A stretch of 64,000 bases of DNA, taken from assembly GCF_016583645.1 (NCBI RefSeq), contig NZ_NRRL01000003.1, positions 62,001 through 126,000 on the forward strand, written 5' to 3'. This DNA is from Rhodovibrio sodomensis. GTDB lineage: Bacteria; Pseudomonadota; Alphaproteobacteria; Kiloniellales; Rhodovibrionaceae. The position numbers and the translations under genes were made by a program. Below, one piece after another: positions 57,011 through 64,000 of this stretch (position 1 is its first letter; every line of letters begins with the position of its first letter). The notes beneath the pieces are model-generated. The model worked only from the letters and a program-made list of their open reading frames with translations, was not told where the DNA came from and searched no databases.

Positions 57011-57104
57011 GCGCGTGTCCTCTTCGGCTGCGCCTGAAGGCAGTCCGACCAAGCAAGCTCAGATGTCAGGGCGGTTAGGGGTCGGCCTGAAAGCGGCGGA
57101 TCCG

Positions 57105-57881
57105 TCACTCTCTGGCTTCTTCGGCCTGTCGGGCGGCCTCGGCGCGGCGCCGCGCGACCGCGGCTTTTTTTTGCTCGGCGATTTCGGCCTCGATTTTGGC
57201 GATCAGGGCAGGATCACCCGTGCCGTCGAACACGAAGTAAACCGGCTGGCGGTCAGACAGAATGTCCATCTGATCGTCGATAATGAGGTGCGCGAACGCC
57301 ATCACGGCGGAAGCGTATTGACCGGGCCTGCCCGCGAGCGCCGCGGCATCAGCAATCGCGACCTCGGCTGCGAACGGGAGGGTGGTGCGGACCGCATGAT
57401 GACAGCGGAAGGGTGGGCGCGCGTGTTCGGGTGGGAGCCGGCGCAGCGTCCGGATGATTTCGCACGCCATCTTCCGGTCAAGACCCTCGATATCCTGATC
57501 GGCCAGGGGGTTGTGGAGGTACGCCGCTAGCAAGGCCGCACAAATCTTCTCTGCGTCTCCTCGAGCATACCAAAGGTTCCAGGCGGTCGTCTGGGCGCCA
57601 GGCAACTCCTTATGGCTTGGCAAAGGACCTCTGGATCCGGGATGATCGTAGTAGAACCTCTGCAACCGATAATGCGAGCGGTCTCGATGAATATCGCCCC
57701 TGGGCCAGAATCCGATCTCGGGCTCGACGTCCGAAGCGGCCCATCGCCTAGCGTCTTATTCCGGGTCCTGCGGGCGGCGTAGGACTCTTATGTCCCGAAC
57801 CAGCGTATCGGCCGCAAGGCCCGTGGCCTCGAACGCGGAGCGCCATCTCTCGAAGTAGGCAGACCAGGTGACGGGGGTCAT
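57105..57881 (-). pseudogene. HTH-family protein, copy 3, interrupted and truncated
   Basis: ATG 57881 begins MTPVTWSAYFERWRSAFEAT, like the intact copy, but codon 42 is TAA (57758-57756). The frame then continues in register (WAASDVEPEIGFWPRGDIHR, QRFYYDHPGSRGPLPSHK, VYFVFDGTGDPALIAKIEAE) to a stop at 57105 that lies before the C-terminal HTH domain. It is therefore disrupted at the N-terminus and lacks the DNA-binding end. Confidence 0.75.
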
Positions 57882-57938
57882 GTGCGCTCCGCTGCTGTGA
57901 ATCGAACAGAAAGACCCGAATACCGTAGAACGCGATGC

Positions 57939-59162
57939 TTAAGATCGGATCAACAGGCGCGCATGGCGCTTCTTACCAACGCTCACGGTCTGCCCATCGA
58001 TGGCCGGTAGGAGTTCAGCGCCCGGGTCGTCCACCTTCTTGCCGTCGATCCGGACGCCGCCGTTCTGGATCAGGCGCCGAGCGGCACCGCGGCTGTCGGC
58101 GAGGCCCGCGCGATGCAGGACGGCCGCGAGCGAGAGGCCGGCAGCGAGTTCGGCAGAGCCAACCTCGATCGCTTGGAGGTCGGCGGACGCCGCCCCTTCG
58201 CCCGAGAACAGGGCGCGTGCGGATGTGAGCGCCTTCTCGGCGGCCGCCGGGCCCCGCACGAGGCGGGTTACCTCGCGGGCCAGGCGCTCCTTGACCGCGT
58301 TGAGGCCGGAGCCGGTGACCGTCTCCAGCTCGGCGATCTTCGCGAGCGGGATCTCGGTGAACAGGCGGAGGAATCGACCCACGTCGGCGTCGTCGGTGTT
58401 CCGCCAGAACTGAAAGAACGCCTGGTCGTCAGTCATCCCGGCGTCGAGCCAGACGGCACCGCTGGCCGTCTTGCCCATCTTCGCGCCGTTCGCGGTCGTG
58501 ACCAGGGGCTGGGTGAGGCCGAATGCCTTCGCGCCCTCGACCCGCCGGATCAGCTCGATGCCGCCCAGGATGTTCGACCACTGGTCGGACCCGCCGATCT
58601 GCAGCACGCAGCCCTCCCGGCGGAACAGCGTCAGGAAGTCGGCCGCCTGCAGCAGGGGGTAGAAGAACTCGAGGGCGGAGATCCCTTTGCAGCTGTCCAG
58701 GCGCTCCGACACGCTCTCCGCGCTCAGCATGCGGCTGACCGAGAAGTGCGGGGCGATCTCGCGCAGAAAGGCCGGCATCAGGGCCTGTCCGAGCCATCGG
58801 CTGTTGTCGAGGACCGGAGTGTGCTGGCCGAGCAGGGCTTCGAGCTGCTCGGTGATCCGCGCGAGGTTCCGGTCGATCTCCGATGGCGACAGCAGGGCAC
58901 GTGCTTCGGTGCGGCCGCTCGGGTCCCCGATCTGGGCGGTGACGCCGCCGGCGATCGCGATCGGCCGGTGGCCGTGGCGGGCCAGCAGCCGGAGCAGCAT
59001 GATCGGTGCCAGGTGGCCGATGTGAAGGGAGCCTGCTGTTGGGTCGAACCCGGCATAGGCCGAGATGCTTGACTGCATGGCGGCTTCCAGGCCGCTTAAG
59101 TCGGTGACGTCCTTGATCAGGCCGCGGGCCTGAGCCTCGGCGAGAGCGGGAGAGGTCGACAT
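57939..59162 (-). CDS. tyrS: Tyrosyl-tRNA synthetase
   Basis: 407 residues, normal length. YAGFDPTAGSLHIGH holds the HIGH motif and tyrosine-binding Tyr/Asp; FFYPLLQAADFLTL keeps Tyr, Gln and Asp of the amino-acid pocket (the usual second Tyr is Ala); LQIGGSDQWSNI; GAKMGKTASGAVWLD is the KMSKS loop as in alphaproteobacteria. A C-terminal S4 RNA-binding domain ends the protein (SRGAARRLIQNGGVRIDGKK). It attaches Tyr to tRNA-Tyr. A second copy on a mobile element may resist a host-targeting inhibitor or supply capacity. Confidence 0.95.
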   Translation of the reverse strand: MSTSPALAEAQARGLIKDVTDLSGLEAAMQSSISAYAGFDPTAGSLHIGHLAPIMLLRLLARHGHRPIAIAGGVTAQIGDPSGRTEARALLSPSEIDRNLARITEQLEALLGQHTPVLDNSRWLGQALMPAFLREIAPHFSVSRMLSAESVSERLDSCKGISALEFFYPLLQAADFLTLFRREGCVLQIGGSDQWSNILGGIELIRRVEGAKAFGLTQPLVTTANGAKMGKTASGAVWLDAGMTDDQAFFQFWRNTDDADVGRFLRLFTEIPLAKIAELETVTGSGLNAVKERLAREVTRLVRGPAAAEKALTSARALFSGEGAASADLQAIEVGSAELAAGLSLAAVLHRAGLADSRGAARRLIQNGGVRIDGKKVDDPGAELLPAIDGQTVSVGKKRHARLLIRS

Positions 59163-59193
59163 TCTGGAACCTCGGCGTGTGCGGAATGAGGGG

Positions 59194-59724
59194 TCAGCGG
59201 GCGCCGGCGAGCAGGCTGTGCATCGGCGGCACGGGCAGGCTCAGGGCCTCCAGCCGGATGCGCATCGCTGCCGGCGAGACCCGGAAGTGTCCGGCCAGCT
59301 GATCGAGGTCGGCGAACTGGGCGTGGCGGTGCTGCACCGCTTTGCAAGGCATCAGGATCCCGACCGCGATGCGGTTCGCTTCCGTCTCGTGATGCCGGTC
59401 GATCGCCGCGTTCGCGCGCGGGCCGTCGGTGGGGCAGCGGTACTCGAGATCGTCGCACAGCCCCTCGCCGATCAGTTTGGGGTGGTGCGCGAGGTGGCCG
59501 ATGGCGTGGGCGATCGAGAAGCGCCGGCGAGTTTCCGGGTGGTCGGCGTTGATCTTCAGCGTCCAGCGGAGCTCGTCGAAACGCGGGAACCGGATCGGCT
59601 GCAGCACCAGACACAGGTTGTCCGGCATCGGCTCGGGAATCAGGTCGATGTCGAGGGCGGCGGCCAGCAGGTCAAGGTCGACCGGGTCCTGGGACACGCG
59701 TTGCAGGATCATCAGGGGCTGCAT
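59194..59724 (-). CDS. ImmA/IrrE-family protein with catalytic Glu replaced
   Basis: 176 residues from ATG 59724 (GGAG eight bases upstream). The zinc helix reads RRFSIAHAIGHLAHH where active members have HExGH: both histidines remain but Glu is Ala. ETEANRIAVGILMPC is the usual second block and HFRVSPAAMRIRLEAL the end helix. ImmA/IrrE proteins cut phage repressors (ImmA) or DdrO (IrrE). The Ala makes catalysis unlikely, so a binding or decoy role is more plausible. Lies beside tyrS. Confidence 0.82.
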   Translation of the reverse strand: MQPLMILQRVSQDPVDLDLLAAALDIDLIPEPMPDNLCLVLQPIRFPRFDELRWTLKINADHPETRRRFSIAHAIGHLAHHPKLIGEGLCDDLEYRCPTDGPRANAAIDRHHETEANRIAVGILMPCKAVQHRHAQFADLDQLAGHFRVSPAAMRIRLEALSLPVPPMHSLLAGAR

Positions 59725-59874
59725 GGGCAGGGCTCCGTCCTTGAATCGGCGGTACCTGGACCGCCCTCGCGATGGATATGGGATCACCGATCGGGGGATC
59801 GGCGCCGCCCGGCGCGCGGGCTGGCCGCCCCGGCCGTCCCAGGGCGCGCGCTGGCGTGGCGTCATGACACGACA

Positions 59875-59906
59875 ACACCCCGCCCCGGGTTTCCGGGGCG
59901 GGGTGT
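59875..59906 (-). terminator. Perfect 14-bp hairpin
   Basis: ACACCCCGCCCCGG and its complement around a 4-nt loop, 31 nt past the stop at 59937; the minus strand continues TGTCG. No long U run. Confidence 0.6.
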
Positions 59907-59936
59907 CGAGATCAACGGCTTCCGGCGCGTCGGCTT

Positions 59937-60290
59937 TCAGGCGGCTGCGCCGAAGATCTTTCTCCGCAGCCGCGCCTTGGCGGCGCGCAGGAACTCACGG
60001 TGGCCGATCGCCCCGCACGGCAGGGTGTTCTGGAAGGTGCGGTCGAGCGGGACGCGCGACAGGTCGAGGGCCGCGCGCAGCCGGTCCTTTTCCGCCTGGG
60101 TGGCCGGCTGCAGGTCCCACACCCCGGTCGGGGAGTCGGATCCGTTGAGGGTGACGAGGTCGTACAGGACGCCGTTGCAGCGGGTAGCGATCCCGACCCC
60201 GCCGCCGCTGCGCGGGTAGGAGACGATCTCGCCGATGTCGGGGAAGTAGCTTTCGCGCTGCCCGCGGCTGTTCTTCGTCCAGGTGCCCAT
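59937..60290 (-). CDS. Uncharacterised 117-residue protein
   Basis: Begins MGTWTKNSRGQRESYFPDIG; the middle (YDLVTLNGSDSPTGVWDLQP) is beta-rich and the end basic and helical (RAAKARLRRKIFGAAA). No family recognised. Confidence 0.62.
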   Translation of the reverse strand: MGTWTKNSRGQRESYFPDIGEIVSYPRSGGGVGIATRCNGVLYDLVTLNGSDSPTGVWDLQPATQAEKDRLRAALDLSRVPLDRTFQNTLPCGAIGHREFLRAAKARLRRKIFGAAA

Positions 60291-60368
60291 GGCGGACCCT
60301 TCCTTGTCTGTGCGCCCGACGCGTGCGGGCGCATGGGTGTCGACGGCGGGCGCGCTCGCGCGCGGGGC

Positions 60369-60572
60369 TCAGCCCAGCAGGTGTACCAGATAGGCGAGCG
60401 CGAACGGCAGCGGGGGTATCGCCAGCGCGATCGCGATGCCGGTCAGGATCTCGCGCCGGGGGGCCGGCGGGATCTGGCAGGGGCATTCGCGCACGCCCGC
60501 CGCGAGGCGGTGAGCCGGGATCCAGCCCGCGCCGCCGCAGGAGTGGCAGATGTCGGATTTGAGTTCGGGCAT
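60369..60572 (-). CDS. Small zinc-binding membrane protein
   Basis: 67 residues: ICHSCGGAGW and ECPCQI supply a CxxC...CxC cysteine set, then a basic RRE and a hydrophobic helix (GIAIALAIPPLPFALAYLV). The DnaJ-like CHSCGGAGW resembles the repeats of the 54075 protein. Function unknown. Confidence 0.6.
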   Translation of the reverse strand: MPELKSDICHSCGGAGWIPAHRLAAGVRECPCQIPPAPRREILTGIAIALAIPPLPFALAYLVHLLG

Positions 60573-60594
60573 CGTCGGGTGTCCTTGTCGCGGG

Positions 60595-61485
60595 TCAGGT
60601 CAGGCCGCGCGCGAGGTGCGTCTCGGGTTTACCGGGGCCTGGGTTGCGCGCCTCGAGGACATGAGGGCTTCTCGGCCGGCAATGCAGGCGATCCAGGTAG
60701 CGCCGGGCGACCTCGGCGAGGCCCCAGGTGGTGCCCAGTCCCAGGCAGGCGAGCAGATAGATCGCCGTGAGGCCGCTGGCGGTCTCCTCCGGCATGCTGC
60801 CGGCGCCGGCCAGCGCAAAGAAGAACACGACCGCGAGGGCGCCGGCGATCATGGCCGGATAGCGCGTTAATCGCGTGATCACTTCGGCCGCCCTGAGAGC
60901 CCGGTAGACCACCGGGCGGCGACGCGTGTGGTAGTAGTGGAGCATCGCGCGGGCGCTCTTGTGGGCACGGCTCGACGGGGTCGCGGCGGCCAGCTGCAGA
61001 TCGCGATAGGCGCGGTAGCGCGCCGCGACGTCCTGACCGGGGTTCTGCAGGCGCTGGCTGGCGAGCGTCGGGTCCGCCGCGGCGGCCGAGAGTAGGGTGG
61101 CGAACTCGGGCACCAGGGCATGAGCGGAGGATGCGAGCCACGCCTCGGTCGCGAGGTCGCGCTTGCGCGTCGGGATCCCGCCGGGGCGTTCATGGTCGGG
61201 GCACAGCGCGGCTGCCAGCACCAGGCGGTCGCCGGCGCGGACGTGCGTCACCCCGGGGGTCTGCTGGATCAGCGCACGCGCGGCCTCGAGCGAGTCCGCC
61301 TCGGCGATCTCTTCGCAGTCGAGGGTCAGGTTCATCTCGAACTCGGGCGCGTCGTTGAGCCGCCGGAGCAGCGCGAAGTGTGCGCAGCCCTCGAGGAACG
61401 CCATGTCGTCGTCGGACAGGAAGTGCCGGGTGGCAGGGTCGCCGAGCACGGGGTATCGCTTCAGGCGGGGATCTACATGCGTCAT
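60595..61485 (-). CDS. Uncharacterised 296-residue membrane protein
   Basis: Soluble N-terminal ~200 residues (LSDDDMAFLEGCAHFALLRR, RDLQLAAATPSSRAHKSARA) followed by two hydrophobic helices (MIAGALAVVFFFALAGAG, AIYLLACLGLGTTWGLAE) and a basic tail. No family recognised. Confidence 0.65.
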   Translation of the reverse strand: MTHVDPRLKRYPVLGDPATRHFLSDDDMAFLEGCAHFALLRRLNDAPEFEMNLTLDCEEIAEADSLEAARALIQQTPGVTHVRAGDRLVLAAALCPDHERPGGIPTRKRDLATEAWLASSAHALVPEFATLLSAAAADPTLASQRLQNPGQDVAARYRAYRDLQLAAATPSSRAHKSARAMLHYYHTRRRPVVYRALRAAEVITRLTRYPAMIAGALAVVFFFALAGAGSMPEETASGLTAIYLLACLGLGTTWGLAEVARRYLDRLHCRPRSPHVLEARNPGPGKPETHLARGLT

Positions 61486-61606
61486 GGCCTGGAACCTCGG
61501 GTGATGCGGACACAGTCTGAACCGGCCGGGCCCGCGAAGGCCAGGGCCGTGCGGGCGTCGGGTGGGTTGCAGCGATTGACGGGCCGAGGTGCACCGGAAG
61601 AAAACC

Positions 61607-61642
61607 CCCTGCGCCCGGTTCCTGGTGCGGGAGGGCGCAGGG
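61607..61642 (-). terminator. Intrinsic terminator
   Basis: CCCTGCGCCC pairs with 61633-61642; the minus strand continues GGTTTTCTTCC. 9 nt past the SPFH stop at 61651. Confidence 0.8.
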
Positions 61643-61650
61643 AGCTTGGA

Positions 61651-62646
61651 TCAGTTGCCGGCCACCTGCGGCGCGCTCCGCGAGCGCATGCGGGTCGGGT
61701 CGATCATCGGCGTGGCGCCGCTGCCCTCGCCCATCATCAGGATGACGTTGCCGTCCTTGGGCGGGTTCTTGGCGATGTGCATGAACGCCGCGGCGCGCTG
61801 CTTGTCGGCCATCGCCCGCAGCAGGTCGGCGATCATCGGCGCGTCGACGTCCTTGGGCAGCGAGCCGATCAGGTTGGCGTAGCCGGTGCCTTCCTTCTCG
61901 CGGCGCTTGGCTCGCTCGTCGGCGGCCAGGGTGAGCTGGCGCTCGGTGTCTTGCAGCTTCTGCGCGGCCGCGAAGTTCTCGTTCGCGGCCTCGATCTGCT
62001 CCGGCAGGTAGATCGCCCGGATCAAGACCTCGCCGACGCGGATCGCCTGCTCCAGGTCGCCGAGGCCGAAATGGCTCAGGTTGGTGGTTAACTTGGCGTC
62101 GATCTTCTTGGAGGCGGCGATCGCGATTGCCTGACGGTCCTTGTTCGAGCTCGACTGCCACTCGAACTTGCCGATCGTGTCGTAGATACCCGAGCGCATC
62201 CAGTTCTGCAGCTTGCTTTCCCAGTTGGCGCCCAGGCGCTGCAGCATCAGCGGCACGGCGGTTGGCTCGATCTGGAACGGCACCGTCACGTCGAGCGTCA
62301 GCTTGATCTCGTCGCTTGTGATGCCCCAGAGTTCGCTTTTGGTGCCGGTATCCCAGTCGATCGAGCGCAGCTGGACGTTCTCGTAGGTGACGGACTTCCA
62401 GGGCGCGATCATGCTGGTCTCGCCCTCCGGCAGGTATGTGTCGGCATAGATGCCGAAGGCGGTCGGCACGCCAACCTTTCCGGACGGGACGATGACGACC
62501 ATCCGGCTCGAAAGCACCGCGGTGGAGAGCACGAGCAGGCAGATGCCGGTGATCGTCATGCCCTTGGCCGTACCGTAAAGGCTATCGATCGCATGCTGCC
62601 TCAGTCGGCCCTCCTGCTCAGCCTTGCGAGCCTTCGCGCGCTGCAT
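61651..62646 (-). CDS. SPFH/band 7 membrane protein, possibly frameshifted 5' end
   Basis: 331 residues. One helix (GMTITGICLLVLSTAVLSSR) then the SPFH domain: VVIVPSGKVGVPTAFG, LRSIDWDTGTKSELWG, LTLDVTVPFQIEP and SHFGLGDLEQAIRVGEVLIR, with a coiled-coil (NENFAAAQKLQDTERQLTLA). The family forms oligomeric rafts at the membrane and can protect proteases. ATG 62646 has no ribosome-binding site, while ATG 62713 has GGAG seven bases upstream and encodes a helix (MDGFFVVSLIALVG) in another frame; one missing base near 62675 would join HALIPIGIMQRAKARK. Confidence 0.82.
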   Translation of the reverse strand: MQRAKARKAEQEGRLRQHAIDSLYGTAKGMTITGICLLVLSTAVLSSRMVVIVPSGKVGVPTAFGIYADTYLPEGETSMIAPWKSVTYENVQLRSIDWDTGTKSELWGITSDEIKLTLDVTVPFQIEPTAVPLMLQRLGANWESKLQNWMRSGIYDTIGKFEWQSSSNKDRQAIAIAASKKIDAKLTTNLSHFGLGDLEQAIRVGEVLIRAIYLPEQIEAANENFAAAQKLQDTERQLTLAADERAKRREKEGTGYANLIGSLPKDVDAPMIADLLRAMADKQRAAAFMHIAKNPPKDGNVILMMGEGSGATPMIDPTRMRSRSAPQVAGN

Positions 62647-62776
62647 GATGCCGATCGGGATCAGGGCGTGCGCCGACGAGCGCGATCAGGCTGACGACAA
62701 AAAAGCCATCCATGGGTGGTCTCCAAATTTCGGTGTTGGTTCGTTCGCGTCGGGGCGCGGCTGGCGGTACTGGTGG

Positions 62777-63439
62777 TCAGATAACCGTCCGCGACGCCCG
62801 TTCGCGAATGTCGGCGCTTTTATCGGCGTCGCCGGGGAGCATCGCCTCGAGCGGGATCAGCTCGCCCTGATGCGCGAGCCAGAAGGGCCAACGCGCGAAC
62901 CGGTTGTGCCAGGCGTCTGCGTCGAAGCCGCCGAACAGTCCGCAGATGAAGTCGATGGTGTCCCGGTCGCTTTGCGAGAGGGCCCAGTAGGTCCGCGCCA
63001 CCCGGTCGGGGCGACGGGGCAGGGAGGCGCCGTGGATACCAACTTCCTCGCCGTCGTAATCCTGCAGCGGCGGATAGACGATCAGCCGGCCGCCGCGGCC
63101 GACGTGACCGATCGGGTTCGGCTTCTCGAAGGCGCGGTTGGCCGCGTCATCTGCGGGGCGGTTCGGCGAGGCGAAACGCCCGCTCGACTGCAGCCACGAC
63201 ATCACGACCGGCTCGTGGTTGATCAGGCCGCTCGCGGTGCGCCCCCGGACGCCGAAGGGTTCCGCGATGTAGTGATCGCCGGTGATCGGCCGACCGTAGG
63301 TGGCGAGGTGTCGGCACTCGGCCTCGAACAGAAGGTTCATGACAGCCGGGGCCGTGAGGGAGGTCGCCTTGCAGCCTTGCTGGGTGATGTAGGCGAGCGC
63401 ATGCTCTACCTTGACGACGCTGGTGCGGAACTGGGTCAT
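62777..63439 (-). CDS. Panacea-domain (SocA-like) protein
   Basis: 220 residues. VVKVEHALAYITQQGC, VMNLLFEAECRHLATYGRPI and YGRPITGDHYIAEPFGV form the Panacea/SocA-like (DUF4065) core. The domain is found in antitoxins such as PanA and SocA. The gene's ATG overlaps the upstream stop (ATGA), coupling it to the gene at 63436, which could be a partner toxin. No experimental link. Confidence 0.72.
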   Translation of the reverse strand: MTQFRTSVVKVEHALAYITQQGCKATSLTAPAVMNLLFEAECRHLATYGRPITGDHYIAEPFGVRGRTASGLINHEPVVMSWLQSSGRFASPNRPADDAANRAFEKPNPIGHVGRGGRLIVYPPLQDYDGEEVGIHGASLPRRPDRVARTYWALSQSDRDTIDFICGLFGGFDADAWHNRFARWPFWLAHQGELIPLEAMLPGDADKSADIRERASRTVI

Positions 63440-63999
63440 GCAGGAAGAGTCCGGAGCGGATTAGGGAAGGCGCCGCGCAGGTGGGCGGCGTCGGGGCATT
63501 CGGCCGGCAGGCCGCGGGCTTCCAGGCGCCGCCCCTCGCTGTGGGCGGTCGCGATCAGCTCGGCGGTCTGGATCAGGTCCGTGTGCAGGATCTCTGAGCC
63601 GCAGGGCGCGAAGAGCGCGAACAGGCTCGGGCGCGCGGTGAAGCGCAGGCGGTAACCGCGCAGCCGGCAGCGCGCCTCGATGCCGACCGGGCGCAGGGTG
63701 CGGGTCAGGCGCGGCTCATCGAGGCGGGTCAGGGGTGTGTCGGCGCTCTGGTAGTGCGCGTGCAGGCGGCAAAGCGCTTCGGCGAGCGTTCGGTCGTGGC
63801 CGACGTAGAGCGGCGTGCCGTCGGCGAAGCTGGCGTGATCCCGACCGCGGGCGTAGGCGCTGTAGAGCGTGGTCCGCTCCGCCCCGTAACGCATCGTCGG
63901 GGTCAGGCAGCTCCCTCGCAGATCGAGGGGGGCTGTCTGAGCCAGCGCCAGGTCAATCAGGTCGCTTGCTTCCCGGGCCGGGCCGGACGGGAACGTCGT
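63436..63999 (-). CDS. Partial gene at the right edge, possible Panacea partner
   Basis: The frame is open to the window edge (at least 187 residues) through REASDLIDLALAQTAP and on, so the ATG at 63894 is probably internal. It contains GTPLYVGHDRTLAEALCRLH and FTARPSLFALFAPCGSEILH, but I recognise no family. It is translationally coupled to the Panacea gene. Confidence 0.6.
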   Translation of the reverse strand, partial: TTFPSGPAREASDLIDLALAQTAPLDLRGSCLTPTMRYGAERTTLYSAYARGRDHASFADGTPLYVGHDRTLAEALCRLHAHYQSADTPLTRLDEPRLTRTLRPVGIEARCRLRGYRLRFTARPSLFALFAPCGSEILHTDLIQTAELIATAHSEGRRLEARGLPAECPDAAHLRGAFPNPLRTLPA

Positions 64000-64000
64000 C

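Overview
The window looks like part of a large extrachromosomal element, either a giant phage or a megaplasmid, of a high-GC alphaproteobacterium. The host assignment is inference. It rests on the strong GC bias, the alphaproteobacterial look of the tyrosyl-tRNA synthetase, two SleB-type cell wall hydrolases, a DUF2958 gene and a Tat-exported high-potential iron-sulfur protein (HiPIP, typical of purple bacteria). I saw no chromosomal housekeeping operon, ribosomal gene, transporter operon, insertion sequence, terminase, capsid or recognisable conjugation gene, so phage versus plasmid stays open.

Layout. Positions 1-3977 hold three plus-strand genes: two coiled-coil proteins and a 1005-residue acidic membrane protein. 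From 4086 to the right edge about a hundred small genes lie almost all on the minus strand, interrupted by only four plus-strand genes (27577, 37340, 38978, 39281). Many minus-strand genes form separate units: Shine-Dalgarno and start, coding region, an intrinsic terminator just after the stop (often ending in minus-strand TTTTTCG), then a second GC-rich hairpin just before the next start. More than a dozen of these leader hairpins share an odd architecture in which 3-5 nt of one arm are duplicated around a 1-2 nt spacer. A few genes are tightly coupled (34153/34156, 50073/50076, 63436/63439).

Functions by region. 4-8 kb: envelope proteins (peptidoglycan-binding, glycine-zipper), a macro-domain protein and RNase HI. 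12-17 kb: tRNA-Trp, a Thg1-like 3'-5' tRNA polymerase, a methyltransferase-like protein and three OB-fold paralogues. 19-28 kb: two calcineurin-like phosphoesterases, the HiPIP, a cyanophycinase-like peptidase and a GNAT. 33-41 kb: a third phosphoesterase, two SleB-like hydrolases and an ATP-grasp protein. 42-52 kb: Aat, a degenerate ImmA/IrrE protein, DUF2958, an RlaP-like nucleotidyltransferase and a tyrosine phosphatase. 52-64 kb: three tandem paralogues of a helix-turn-helix family (two broken), a DnaJ-zinc-finger/membrane/peptidoglycan-binding fusion, TyrRS, a second catalytically dead ImmA/IrrE protein, an SPFH protein and a Panacea-domain protein.

Together the recognisable genes suggest an element that manages tRNA and RNA integrity (Thg1-like, RlaP-like, tRNA-Trp, TyrRS, Aat, macro domain), single-stranded DNA (OB-fold trio, RNase HI) and the host envelope. 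About two thirds of the genes are unrecognised. Several reading frames are broken by one base or by an in-frame stop (28529, 33380, 53455, 53917, 57756, about 62675). Some of these fall in homopolymer runs, so sequencing error and real decay both need to be considered.
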